Shown here piece after piece: positions 1 to 6,243 of a stretch of 10,743 bases of DNA (position 1 is the first letter of the stretch; every line of letters starts with the position of its first letter). Made by a program: the position numbers and the translations under genes. The notes beneath the pieces were generated by a model, which worked only from the letters and a program-made list of their open reading frames with translations, made no database searches and was not told the origin of the DNA. The DNA is from an uncultured Limnohabitans sp. (GTDB taxonomy: Bacteria; Pseudomonadota; Gammaproteobacteria; Burkholderiales; Burkholderiaceae_C), in contig NZ_CALBEX010000284.1 of assembly GCF_937889215.1 (NCBI RefSeq), positions 1 to 10,743 of the forward strand, in the 5' to 3' direction.

Positions 1-739
1 AGTAGCCCGGCAAGTGGTGCAACTGGGCGCGGGTGCGTTCGCGTGGCAAGGGGTTGACCACCACTTCGGCCAGGCCACCGGGCACATAGTTGCCACCCGA
101 TTCGTTGCCGTTGCTCATGAGCAAAATGCGGTCTGACAACAAAATGGCTTCGTCGACGTCGTGCGTGATCATGAACACGGTTTGCTGCGTCTGGCGCACG
201 ATCGTCATCAGCTCGTCCTGAATCGTGCCGCGTGTGAGGGCATCGAGCGCGCCAAAAGGCTCGTCCAGCAGCAGCATCTTGGGCTGGATGGCAAAGGCGC
301 GGGCAATGCCCACACGTTGCTTCATGCCGCCCGAGAGCTGGCTGGGTTTTTTGTCGATGGCATGCAACAAACCCACCATGCCCACATGCTTTTCCACATG
401 CACATTGACCTGATGTGTTTTCCATTCAGGCCACTTGGACTTGACGGCGAACGCGATGTTTTGCCGCACCGTGAGCCAAGGCATGAGCGCGTGGCTTTGG
501 AACACCACGCCGCGCTCCAAGCTGGGGCCAGCGATTTCACGGCCGTCCATGAAGGCATGGCCTTCAGTGGCCGTGTCCAGGCCCGCGAGTACGTTCAAGA
601 TGGTGGTCTTGCCGCAGCCCGAATGGCCAATGATGCAAACGAATTCACCCTTGTCGATGGTGAAGGACACGTCCGAAAAAACCGGTTTGTCGCTTTGGTA
701 GGCCTTGCCCAGTTTTTCAATTTTGAGGAAAGCGCTCAT
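1..739 (-). CDS. nrtD: Nitrate/nitrite-type ABC transporter ATP-binding protein (NrtD/NasD-like), 3' end cut by window edge
   Basis: ATPase that powers nitrate/nitrite import at the cytoplasmic face of the inner membrane. About 246 residues are visible. Reading from the ATG at 739: Walker [10 protein letters not shown] at residues 38-46, Q-loop Gln81, ABC signature LSGGMKQR at 135-142, Walker B LLLDEP at 156-161 and H-loop His193. After the H-loop come [11 protein letters not shown] and then [12 protein letters not shown], a tail typical of the NrtD/SsuB/TauB group. All catalytic motifs are intact. It lies 70 bp after the permease stop on the same strand, so it is the third gene of the operon. 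The reading frame stays open between permease and ATG, so an upstream TTG (793) is possible, but the ATG has AAGG about 8 bases upstream and starts the canonical N-terminus. Single-domain NrtD rather than NrtC (which carries a fused binding domain) cannot be proven because the C-terminus is missing. Substrate is inferred from the neighbours. Confidence 0.92.
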   Translation of the reverse strand, partial: MSAFLKIEKLGKAYQSDKPVFSDVSFTIDKGEFVCIIGHSGCGKTTILNVLAGLDTATEGHAFMDGREIAGPSLERGVVFQSHALMPWLTVRQNIAFAVKSKWPEWKTHQVNVHVEKHVGMVGLLHAIDKKPSQLSGGMKQRVGIARAFAIQPKMLLLDEPFGALDALTRGTIQDELMTIVRQTQQTVFMITHDVDEAILLSDRILLMSNGNESGGNYVPGGLAEVVVNPLPRERTRAQLHHLPGY

Positions 740-809
740 GGCATGGGCCTTGGGTTGGGGTGCAAAAAACTCTGTGGGCAAAGGGGTGGTCAACGCACGG
801 TCACTGGTG

Positions 810-1676
810 TCACTCCACATAGGTCACCGCCTTTTGCACTTGGGCAAATGCCAAGTCCAACAACATGCCGACCACACCGATCACCAGCACCGCAAAGATC
901 ACGTTAACCAGTGACAGGTTGTTCCACTCGTTCCAGACAAAGTAACCCACGCCCGTGCCGCCCACCAGCATCTCGGCGGCCACGATCACCAGCCACGCAA
1001 TGCTCATGCTGATGCGCATGCCCGTGACGATGGTGGGCGCAGCGGCAGGCAAGATGACCAAGAAAGCTTTGCGCAGCGGTGTCACTTCCAGCGTGCTGGC
1101 CACATTGAGCCAGTCGCGCTTGACAGCGGCCACACCAAACGCGGTGTTGATCAGCATGGGCCAGACCGAGCAAATGAAGATGACAAAAATGCCGCTCACA
1201 TCGGAGTCTTTCAGGGTGTAGAGCGCCAAGGGCATCCAGGCCAGTGGGCTGATCGGTTTGAGCACCTGGATGAAGGGGTCAAACGCTTTGCGCATGAGGG
1301 GCGACATGCCGATCAAAAAGCCCAAGGGCACGGCCACCAACACCGCCAAGAAAAAGCCCAAGGCCACGCGCCACAGCGAATGCGCCAGCTGGATGCCGAT
1401 GCCTTTGTCATTGGGGCCTTTGTCATAGAAAGGATCGGCCAAATGGCCCCACATGGCTTTGCCCACTTCAAGGGGCTGCGGGAACCCGGTGCTTTTAACG
1501 GCACCGGGGTCCTTGCCCATCATCTTTTGGTACTCGATCTCTTCGGCCGTCATGCCTGCCTTGTTGGCGCCCGCCACCGAAGGCGCAGTGGCTGAGAGCT
1601 GCCACGCCCCCAGAAACACCAAGAACATGAGCAACGAGACCAGCGCTGCCCTGGCATTGAGGTGCTTGGTGTTCAT
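810..1676 (-). CDS. nrtB: Nitrate/nitrite-type ABC transporter permease (NrtB/NasE-like)
   Basis: Inner-membrane permease of 288 residues, the usual family length. Residues 11-30 form the first membrane helix. A hydrophilic stretch of about 65 residues follows (roughly 32-98), as in NrtB-type permeases. The binding-protein-dependent transport core begins near LWRVALGFFLAVLVAVPLGF (101-120). Further hydrophobic segments lie near 162-184, 222-238 and 258-280. The cytoplasmic coupling (EAA-type) loop sits near 193-221, around LEVTPLRKAFLVILPAAAP. The ATG at 1676 is 6 bp after the nrtA stop. AAGGTGG at the very end of nrtA can act as its ribosome binding site, which suggests translational coupling. 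Family assignment to the nitrate/taurine/sulfonate permease group is solid from the sequence. Nitrate as substrate rests on the NrtA-type partner. Confidence 0.93.
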   Translation of the reverse strand: MNTKHLNARAALVSLLMFLVFLGAWQLSATAPSVAGANKAGMTAEEIEYQKMMGKDPGAVKSTGFPQPLEVGKAMWGHLADPFYDKGPNDKGIGIQLAHSLWRVALGFFLAVLVAVPLGFLIGMSPLMRKAFDPFIQVLKPISPLAWMPLALYTLKDSDVSGIFVIFICSVWPMLINTAFGVAAVKRDWLNVASTLEVTPLRKAFLVILPAAAPTIVTGMRISMSIAWLVIVAAEMLVGGTGVGYFVWNEWNNLSLVNVIFAVLVIGVVGMLLDLAFAQVQKAVTYVE

Positions 1677-1682
1677 CGCCGA

Positions 1683-3089
1683 TTACCCCACCTTGCTGAT
1701 GGCAAAGCTCTTGAGGTATTCCTCGGGCTTGGCCGGGTCAAACTCTTTGCCCATGATCTTGTGCTTGGGGTAAGGCGAAGTGGCGGCAAAGCTGTGGCCC
1801 AACTCCTTCATGTGCTTGCGGGCGTCGGTGATCAAGAACACTTTTTCGGCGATCTGTTTGTAATCCACCTCGCCCTTCACATAACCCCAGCGCTTCATTT
1901 GTGTGAGCATCCACACAGCCATGCTCTGCCAAGGCATCGGGTCAAAGCCGGCGCGGTCGGGCACGTTTTGCACCTTGCCCAAGCCGTCGGCAAATTTGCC
2001 TGTGAGCACTTGGTTGACCACCGCCTCGGGTTGGTTCAGGTACTGCGCAGGGGCGATCACTTTGGAGATCAATTCTCGGTTCTCGGGCTTGCTGGCCATG
2101 GCCGCTGCGGTGAGCACGGCGCGGTAAAGCGCGGCAAAGGTGTTGGGGTTCTTCTGGATGAATTCGGTGCTGGTGCCGAAAGCGCAGCAAGGGTGGCCGT
2201 CCCACAGGTCTTTGGTCAACACATGAATGAAACCAACTTCGTCGTACACCGCACGCTGGTTGAACGGATCGGGTCCAAGGAAACCGTCGATGTTGCCCGA
2301 GCGCAAATTGGCCACCATTTCAGGTGGTGGCACCACGCGGATTTGCACATCGGTGTCGGGGTTGATGCCGTTCTCGGCCAGATAGTAGCGCAGCAAGAAG
2401 TTGTGCATCGAGTAATCGAAGGGCACGGCAAACTTGAAGCCCTTCCAGTTCTTCGGGTCGCGGTTGTTCTTGTGCTTCATGGCCAGCGTGATGGCCTGGC
2501 CATTGATGTTTTGAATGGTGGCGACGTTCATGGGCGTGGCGTTCGCGCCCAAGCCCATGCTGATGGCCAAGGGCATGGGCGACAGGAAATGCGTGGCGTC
2601 GTATTCCTTGTTGATCATCTTGTCGCGGATCAGGGCCCAACCTGCGGTCTTGGTCACCGACACGTTCAGCCCCTGCTTTTGGTAGAAGCCCAAGGGCTCG
2701 GCCATGATCAGCGGCGTGGCGCAGGTGATCGGGATGAAACCGATCTTCAGGTTGGTTTTTTCGAGCGGGCCTTTGGCCTGCGCCATGGCTTGCAAACTGG
2801 CCACAGGCAACACGCTGGCGATGGCAGCCATGGCGGTCTTCTTGCCCACAGCGCGCAAAAACATGCGGCGCTCTTCGTCGTGTGGAAACAGCGACTTGAC
2901 CAAGGTGGCCTCAATGAACTCTTGGCTGTAAGCCTCGAACTCGGACGTCTCGGAGCGGGCGCGCAACTGCACGGCTGCCGCATCGGCCGCCACTTCGGCG
3001 TGGTGGTCAGCAGGTGAGTGGTCACGGCCACAGCTGCATTTGAGCATCAGGGGGCGGTCGGCGTTGTAGGGATCGAAAAATTCAGACAT
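1683..3089 (-). CDS. nrtA: NrtA/CmpA-family nitrate-binding protein with a long Cys/His N-terminal leader and an internal Tat-type signal
   Basis: Binding protein that would deliver nitrate (or nitrite) to NrtB; 468 residues. The mature core begins at about residue 106 and contains IGFIPITCATPLIMAEPLGF, GWALIRDKMINKEYDATHFL, FDYSMHNFLLRYYLAENGI and GHPCCAF, all typical of the NrtA/CmpA/NasF family. A twin-arginine-like signal, RRMFLRAVGKK followed by a hydrophobic run ending in AMAQA, lies at 74-105, not at the terminus. The first 73 residues include CSCGRDHSPADHH (Cys18, Cys20, His24, His29, His30). The frame is open upstream to a GTG at 3242. I chose the ATG at 3089 because GCGAGG lies about 8 bases upstream, because the protein then starts MSEFFDPYNADRP as relatives do, and because a sigma-54 promoter candidate lies inside the longer version. 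First gene of the operon. Bicarbonate (CmpA) or another anion is the main alternative substrate. Confidence 0.93.
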   Translation of the reverse strand: MSEFFDPYNADRPLMLKCSCGRDHSPADHHAEVAADAAAVQLRARSETSEFEAYSQEFIEATLVKSLFPHDEERRMFLRAVGKKTAMAAIASVLPVASLQAMAQAKGPLEKTNLKIGFIPITCATPLIMAEPLGFYQKQGLNVSVTKTAGWALIRDKMINKEYDATHFLSPMPLAISMGLGANATPMNVATIQNINGQAITLAMKHKNNRDPKNWKGFKFAVPFDYSMHNFLLRYYLAENGINPDTDVQIRVVPPPEMVANLRSGNIDGFLGPDPFNQRAVYDEVGFIHVLTKDLWDGHPCCAFGTSTEFIQKNPNTFAALYRAVLTAAAMASKPENRELISKVIAPAQYLNQPEAVVNQVLTGKFADGLGKVQNVPDRAGFDPMPWQSMAVWMLTQMKRWGYVKGEVDYKQIAEKVFLITDARKHMKELGHSFAATSPYPKHKIMGKEFDPAKPEEYLKSFAISKVG

Positions 3090-3123
3090 GGCAACCTCGC
3101 TTTGTTGAAGATGCTCAGACCCA

Positions 3124-3140
3124 TGCAAGCAGCGGGCCAG
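3124..3140 (-). promoter_or_regulatory. Sigma-54 (-24/-12) promoter candidate for the nrtA operon
   Basis: The minus strand reads C-TGGCCCG-CTGC-TTGCA. This matches the sigma-54 consensus TGGCACG-N4-TTGCW at every fixed position but one (C for A), with the required 10 bases between GG (3138-3137) and GC (3126-3125). Transcription would begin near 3113, giving a leader of about 24 nt that ends in the GCGAGG ribosome binding site and the ATG at 3089. Sigma-54 control fits nitrogen-regulated nitrate assimilation genes. The activator (NtrC or another) is not shown by the sequence. Confidence 0.72.
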
Positions 3141-3204
3141 AAACCCGTGAATGCGTGCCAACGACAGCGCGCAACGCCAATTCGCAAGCTGCTTGTCGAT
3201 GCGG

Positions 3205-3222
3205 TGTAGGGCTGCCCCTACA
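3205..3222. promoter_or_regulatory. 18-bp dyad upstream of the nrtA promoter (operator/enhancer or hairpin candidate)
   Basis: Perfect inverted repeat TGTAGGG - CTGC - CCCTACA: two 7-bp arms with a 4-base spacer. It lies about 90-110 bp upstream of the predicted nrtA start of transcription, a normal distance for the binding site of a sigma-54 activator. It does not match the NtrC consensus TGCACC-N5-GGTGCA, so the binder is unknown. It could also be another degenerate GTAG-headed palindrome like the REP copies nearby. Confidence 0.4.
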
Positions 3223-3250
3223 AATTCACAACGAACTGGCACACCCCCAT

Positions 3251-3275
3251 GTCGGACCGGAAGGCGCCGACCTAC
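3251..3275 (-). repeat. REP-like palindrome, copy A
   Basis: On the minus strand it begins with the tetranucleotide GTAG and continues as the imperfect palindrome GTCGG...TCCGAC around GCCTTCCGG. It pairs head-to-head with copy B across a 52-bp spacer. It differs from the other copies by a C for A in the loop. Confidence 0.75.
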
Positions 3276-3327
3276 CTACACCCACACGTCCCGCAAACCG
3301 AGCACATCTAGCCCGGCACGCCCTCTT

Positions 3328-3353
3328 GTAGGTCGTGGCCTTTAGGGTCCGAC
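3328..3353 (+). repeat. REP-like palindrome, copy B (degenerate)
   Basis: Plus-strand GTAG followed by an imperfect palindrome that is one base longer than the others: GTCGTGGCC, a TTTA loop, then GGGTCCGAC. It is the most diverged of the five copies. The GTAG head faces the head of copy A. Its left flank CTT matches the flank of copy C (CTTGTAG / CTACAAG). Confidence 0.68.
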
Positions 3354-3407
3354 ATTCATCGCATCGCACTGCGACATTTTCAAACGGTGGTGGTGTACAG
3401 GCCGCTT

Positions 3408-3432
3408 GTCGGACCTGAAGGCGCCGACCTAC
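3408..3432 (-). repeat. REP-like palindrome, copy C
   Basis: Minus-strand GTAG head followed by GTCGGCGCC, loop TTCA and GGTCCGAC. It starts 19 bases after the stop codon of the response regulator gene, a usual place for REP elements (just past a gene end). It is tail-to-tail with copy B, and no partner is seen on its head side, which faces the regulator gene. Confidence 0.75.
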
Positions 3433-3450
3433 AAGGCTGGTCGGGCATGC

Positions 3451-4104
3451 TCAATAGCGCCCGCCGATGCTTTGTGCGTACAAAGCCAGCTCCACATCAT
3501 TCTTGGTGCCGGTCTTTTCCAAGATGCGCGCACGGTAAGTGCTCACGGTGTTGGGGGCCAGGCTCAGTTGCGCACCAATTTCGCTCACGGTGTGGCCTTG
3601 GGTCAACAAAAGAAAGACCTGGTGCTCGCGGTGCGAGAGCAGTTCGATCCCGCTTTTGGTGCGTCCTTGGCTCACCAAACTGGCCAGCGCCTCGGCCGTG
3701 GTCGGCGTGACGTGCATGCCGCCTGCAGCCACGCGGCGCAGCGCGGCCATCAGCTCATCCGGGTCGGTGCTTTTGTTCAGATAGCCCGAGGCCCCCAGCT
3801 GAATGCAGCGCACCGCGTATTGTTTTTCAGGGTAGGTGCTGAGCATGAGCACGGGCAGCCCCGGCCAGTCGCGTCGCAGCGCTTGCAGCACATCCAGCCC
3901 GTCCATGCCCGGCAAAGCAATGTCGAGCAACACCACGTCAATGCCCTGCAGGCCCTGCCGTTTTTGCACCTCGTCCAGCACACCGGGGCCAGTGTCGGCC
4001 TCCGCCACCACCTGCAGGTGCGGGTCATCGGCCAGCACCATCTTCAGGCCTTCACGCACGATCTTGTGGTCGTCACCCAGCAGCACGCGCACTGTCGCGT
4101 TCAT
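3451..4104 (-). CDS. NarL/FixJ-family response regulator (receiver + LuxR-type HTH)
   Basis: Cytoplasmic DNA-binding response regulator of 217 residues, the standard size. Receiver domain at about 5-120: acidic pair Asp11-Asp12, phosphoacceptor Asp61 in VVLLDIALPGMDG, Ser89/Thr90 in LMLST, and Lys111 in YLNKS. LuxR-type helix-turn-helix at about 155-210: LSHREHQVFLLLTQGHTVSEIGAQL followed by the recognition-helix region APNTVSTYRARILEK. All phosphorelay residues are present. The start codon overlaps the kinase stop as ATGA, with GAGG in the kinase end as ribosome binding site, so the two are translationally coupled and very likely cognate. The target genes are unknown. The nrt operon lies next downstream on the same strand, which makes it the obvious candidate target, but that is inference. 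Confidence 0.95.
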   Translation of the reverse strand: MNATVRVLLGDDHKIVREGLKMVLADDPHLQVVAEADTGPGVLDEVQKRQGLQGIDVVLLDIALPGMDGLDVLQALRRDWPGLPVLMLSTYPEKQYAVRCIQLGASGYLNKSTDPDELMAALRRVAAGGMHVTPTTAEALASLVSQGRTKSGIELLSHREHQVFLLLTQGHTVSEIGAQLSLAPNTVSTYRARILEKTGTKNDVELALYAQSIGGRY

Positions 4105-5273
4105 GGCGCAGCCTCAAAAACTGGCAAAGGCATGGACAGCCGCATGCGGGTGCCCCGGCCGGGTTGGCTGTCGATGTCGATCACACCGCCAAAGTGGCGG
4201 GCACGTTCGCGCATGCCCATGATGCCGTAGGCCTGCGCCGACTCAAAGGCCTGCGCCAAGGCACCGCAACCATCGTCTTCCACCGACAGGTGCAACCAAC
4301 CCTCGCGTTCCACAATGTCCACATCCACCGTGTGTGCCCGGGCGTGGCGGCCCACGTTGCTCAGCATCTCTTGAAAGATGCGGAACACCGCCATGGCCAT
4401 GGGCTCAGGCAGCACGCGTTGCTCATTGACTTCCATGCACCACTTGAGTTCTTGCTCGGCCGACTGCACAAACTCTTGCGCCTGCCACTCCAAAGCGCCC
4501 CACAGGCCTTGGTGGTCCAAGATGCTGGGGCGCAGGTCGGTGATGATGCGGCCCACATTGACCACCGCGTTCTCGATCAAGCGGCTCATGTTCTGGCACT
4601 TGCCTCGCATCTTCTCGCGCATGCTTTGGGCTTCCAGCGCGGCCCGCTGTTCTTGCTCTGACAAGCGCTTGTCCAGCCAACTCACATCCATCTTGAGGGC
4701 CACCAACAAGCTGCCCAACTCATCGTGCACCTCGCGGGCGATGCGGGTGCGCTCTTCTTCGCGCACCGCCTCGGACCAGGCGGCCAGTTCACGCAACTGC
4801 TGCAAAGCGGTTTCCAGGGCATGGGTGCGTTCGGCAACCCGCACTTCAAGCTCGTCCTTGGCCCGGTGCAAAGCCTCTTGGGCCCGTTTGCGCTCGGTGA
4901 TGTCCACAAAGGTGACCACCGCGCCGCGCACCTGGCCTTGGTCAAACACCGGGTAACTGGAATACTCCACCGGAAAGCTGCTGCCATCGGCGCGCCAAAA
5001 CACCTCGCTGTCGATGCGGCAGGGCTCGCCCTGGCGAAACGCGTTGTAAATCGGGCAGTCCTCCAAGGGGTAATGCGCCCCGTCGCCATGCGAGTGGTGC
5101 GTGAGCACATGCATGTTCTGGCCCAGCACCTGCTCGGGCTCCATGCCGATCATGCGGGCACCTGCCGGGTTGATGAAAACACACAGGCCGTCCAGATCGA
5201 CCCCAAAAACCCCCTCGCCAGTGGAAGCCAACATGAGACCCAAAGGGTCGCGCCAGGCGTCGGTGACACCCAT
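4101..5273 (-). CDS. PAS-domain sensor histidine kinase (HisKA_3 / NarX-DegS type)
   Basis: Sensor kinase of 390 residues from the ATG at 5273. A PAS domain (about 10-127) ends in VVTFVDITERKRAQEAL. A coiled-coil linker follows (about 127-165). The HisKA_3 dimerisation helix has phosphoacceptor His183 in REVHDELG. The HATPase domain shows an N-box near Asn306 (MLSNVGRHARA), DDGCG at 333-337 and GIMGMRERA at 350-358. No membrane segment is visible, so it is a soluble cytoplasmic sensor. The PAS domain holds HHSHGDG (His59, His60, His62) followed by CPIY (Cys73). The frame is open further upstream (TTG 5345, ATG 5324, ATG 5318). I prefer 5273 because a sigma-54 element covers 5329-5345 and would start RNA near 5318, but no good ribosome binding site marks any choice. 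The signal is unknown. Confidence 0.9.
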   Translation of the reverse strand: MGVTDAWRDPLGLMLASTGEGVFGVDLDGLCVFINPAGARMIGMEPEQVLGQNMHVLTHHSHGDGAHYPLEDCPIYNAFRQGEPCRIDSEVFWRADGSSFPVEYSSYPVFDQGQVRGAVVTFVDITERKRAQEALHRAKDELEVRVAERTHALETALQQLRELAAWSEAVREEERTRIAREVHDELGSLLVALKMDVSWLDKRLSEQEQRAALEAQSMREKMRGKCQNMSRLIENAVVNVGRIITDLRPSILDHQGLWGALEWQAQEFVQSAEQELKWCMEVNEQRVLPEPMAMAVFRIFQEMLSNVGRHARAHTVDVDIVEREGWLHLSVEDDGCGALAQAFESAQAYGIMGMRERARHFGGVIDIDSQPGRGTRMRLSMPLPVFEAAP

Positions 5274-5328
5274 GTCGCCGTTCAAGGCAGGCTGCGAAGG
5301 AAGTCGTGCAAGGTTCATACACATGACA

Positions 5329-5345
5329 AGCAAGCCGTGTGCCAA
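5329..5345 (-). promoter_or_regulatory. Sigma-54 (-24/-12) promoter candidate for the kinase-regulator operon
   Basis: The minus strand reads T-TGGCACA-CGGC-TTGCT. It matches TGGCACG-N4-TTGCW at all fixed positions but one (A for G, a tolerated purine), with 10 bases between GG (5343-5342) and GC (5331-5330). Predicted start of transcription is near 5318, about 45 nt before the ATG at 5273. If real, it rules out the TTG at 5345 as the kinase start. Confidence 0.62.
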
Positions 5346-5467
5346 ACAGAGCGCAAGATGGGTTCATCACCTTGGGCTGCCCGGGGTTTGTCGCCTTCGG
5401 CAACAGGCGGGGCCGGGGCGGCGCGTGACAATGGTGCTCATATTTTTTCGATTTGACTGCTGATTGG

Positions 5468-6214
5468 ATGGCCATGACCCCGGTACCCCCTGCGCTGCTG
5501 CAAGGCGCTTCGAACTTTCGCGATGTTGGCGGGTACCGCAATGCCGATGGCCGCCGTGTGCGGCAAGGCCAAGTGTTCCGCTCAGACCATTTGGCGGGCT
5601 TGACACCTGACGACTTGGCGCGCTTGGCGTCCTTGGGCATCGGGCACAGCTTGGACTTTCGCGGCGCAGCCGAATCCACCGCCACGCCCTATGCAATCCC
5701 CGGCGTGAAGCGTTTGGCGATGACCATCGAGCCCACCGTGATCGCCCGCATGCAAGCCTTGGTGGCGCAAGGCATCGTGCCCACCACCGAAGAAACCGTG
5801 GCGCTGATGCAAGAGACCTACCGCGATTTTGTGAACCACAACGCGGGCACCTTTGGCCGTTTTTTAAAGCACCTGCTGGAGCAGCCTACACCGCAGGTGT
5901 TCCACTGCACCGCAGGCAAAGACCGCACGGGCTTTGCCGCCGCGCTGCTGCTGTCTGCGCTGGGTGTGGACCGCAGCACCATCGAACACGACTATTTGTT
6001 GACCAACCAGCTCTACCAGCGCGATGCCCGCCTGGAAGGCCAAGGCCACCCGCATGTGATGAAGGTGCTGTGGCAAGTGCAGCCCGAGTTTTTGCACGCG
6101 GCTTTTGACGCGGTAGAAACACAGCACGGCGGCATGCAGGACTATTTACACGGCGCGATTGGCCTCAGCCCCCAAGAGCTGGCCGAGTTGCAGCGGCGCT
6201 TGCTGCAAGACTGA
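5468..6214 (+). CDS. Tyrosine/lipid phosphatase of the MptpB/LipA-like family (Y_phosphatase3)
   Basis: Cysteine-dependent phosphatase of 248 residues. N-terminal GASNFRDVGGYRNADG and VFRSDHL motifs are typical of this family. The P-loop HCTAGKDRTG carries the nucleophile Cys147 and the phosphate-binding Arg153. The Lys in GKDR is the mark of the atypical group, known from MptpB and LipA, that can also hydrolyse phosphoinositides or other lipid phosphates. No signal peptide is apparent, so it is probably cytoplasmic. It is the only plus-strand gene here, divergent from the kinase and convergent with the acyl-CoA ligase (29 bp between stops). Start choice among TTG 5453, ATG 5468 and ATG 5474 is uncertain; I took the first ATG. 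The substrate cannot be read from the sequence, and no link to its neighbours is evident. Confidence 0.9.
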   Translation: MAMTPVPPALLQGASNFRDVGGYRNADGRRVRQGQVFRSDHLAGLTPDDLARLASLGIGHSLDFRGAAESTATPYAIPGVKRLAMTIEPTVIARMQALVAQGIVPTTEETVALMQETYRDFVNHNAGTFGRFLKHLLEQPTPQVFHCTAGKDRTGFAAALLLSALGVDRSTIEHDYLLTNQLYQRDARLEGQGHPHVMKVLWQVQPEFLHAAFDAVETQHGGMQDYLHGAIGLSPQELAELQRRLLQD

Positions 6215-6243
6215 CCCCAAGCCTAAGCCGCTGCGCGCTGAAT

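Larger units (their letters stand above)
3090..3450. other. Intergenic region between nrtA and the response regulator gene
   Basis: This 361-bp stretch holds no gene I can support. It contains, from nrtA outwards, the ribosome binding site and short leader, the sigma-54 candidate (3124-3140), an 18-bp dyad (3205-3222) and three REP-like copies (3251-3275, 3328-3353, 3408-3432). Short open frames on both strands are overlaps with nrtA or read through the REP copies, and they lack family features. The REP copy nearest the regulator stop may end the kinase-regulator transcript. No T-tract terminator was seen. Confidence 0.75.

Noticed and set aside
161..907. Plus-strand open frame opposite the ATPase gene
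   Set aside because: The minus strand encodes all ABC ATPase motifs without a break; the plus frame is its antisense shadow.
1662..3017. Long plus-strand open frame (451 codons) opposite nrtA
   Set aside because: It lies fully antisense to a clear NrtA homologue, has a composition typical of antisense frames in GC-rich DNA (rich in His, Gly, Val, Leu), and shows no domain.
3090..3242. Upstream GTG start giving a 519-residue NrtA
   Set aside because: The added residues have no family match, the ATG at 3089 has a good ribosome binding site, and the sigma-54 promoter candidate lies inside the extension.
3090..3250. NasR/NasT-type ANTAR antitermination leader before nrtA
   Set aside because: I found no pair of hexaloop hairpins with A at position 1 and G at position 4, and the predicted transcript leader is only about 24 nt.
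5274..5345. TTG/ATG starts extending the histidine kinase
   Set aside because: The TTG is part of the -24 element and the ATGs at 5324 and 5318 fall at or before the predicted RNA start. Kept as a stated uncertainty because none has a clear ribosome binding site.
5346..5467. NtrC site (GCACC...) upstream of the kinase promoter
   Set aside because: One half-site-like GCACC is present around 5430, but the second half is CACGC rather than GGTGC, so the dyad fails.
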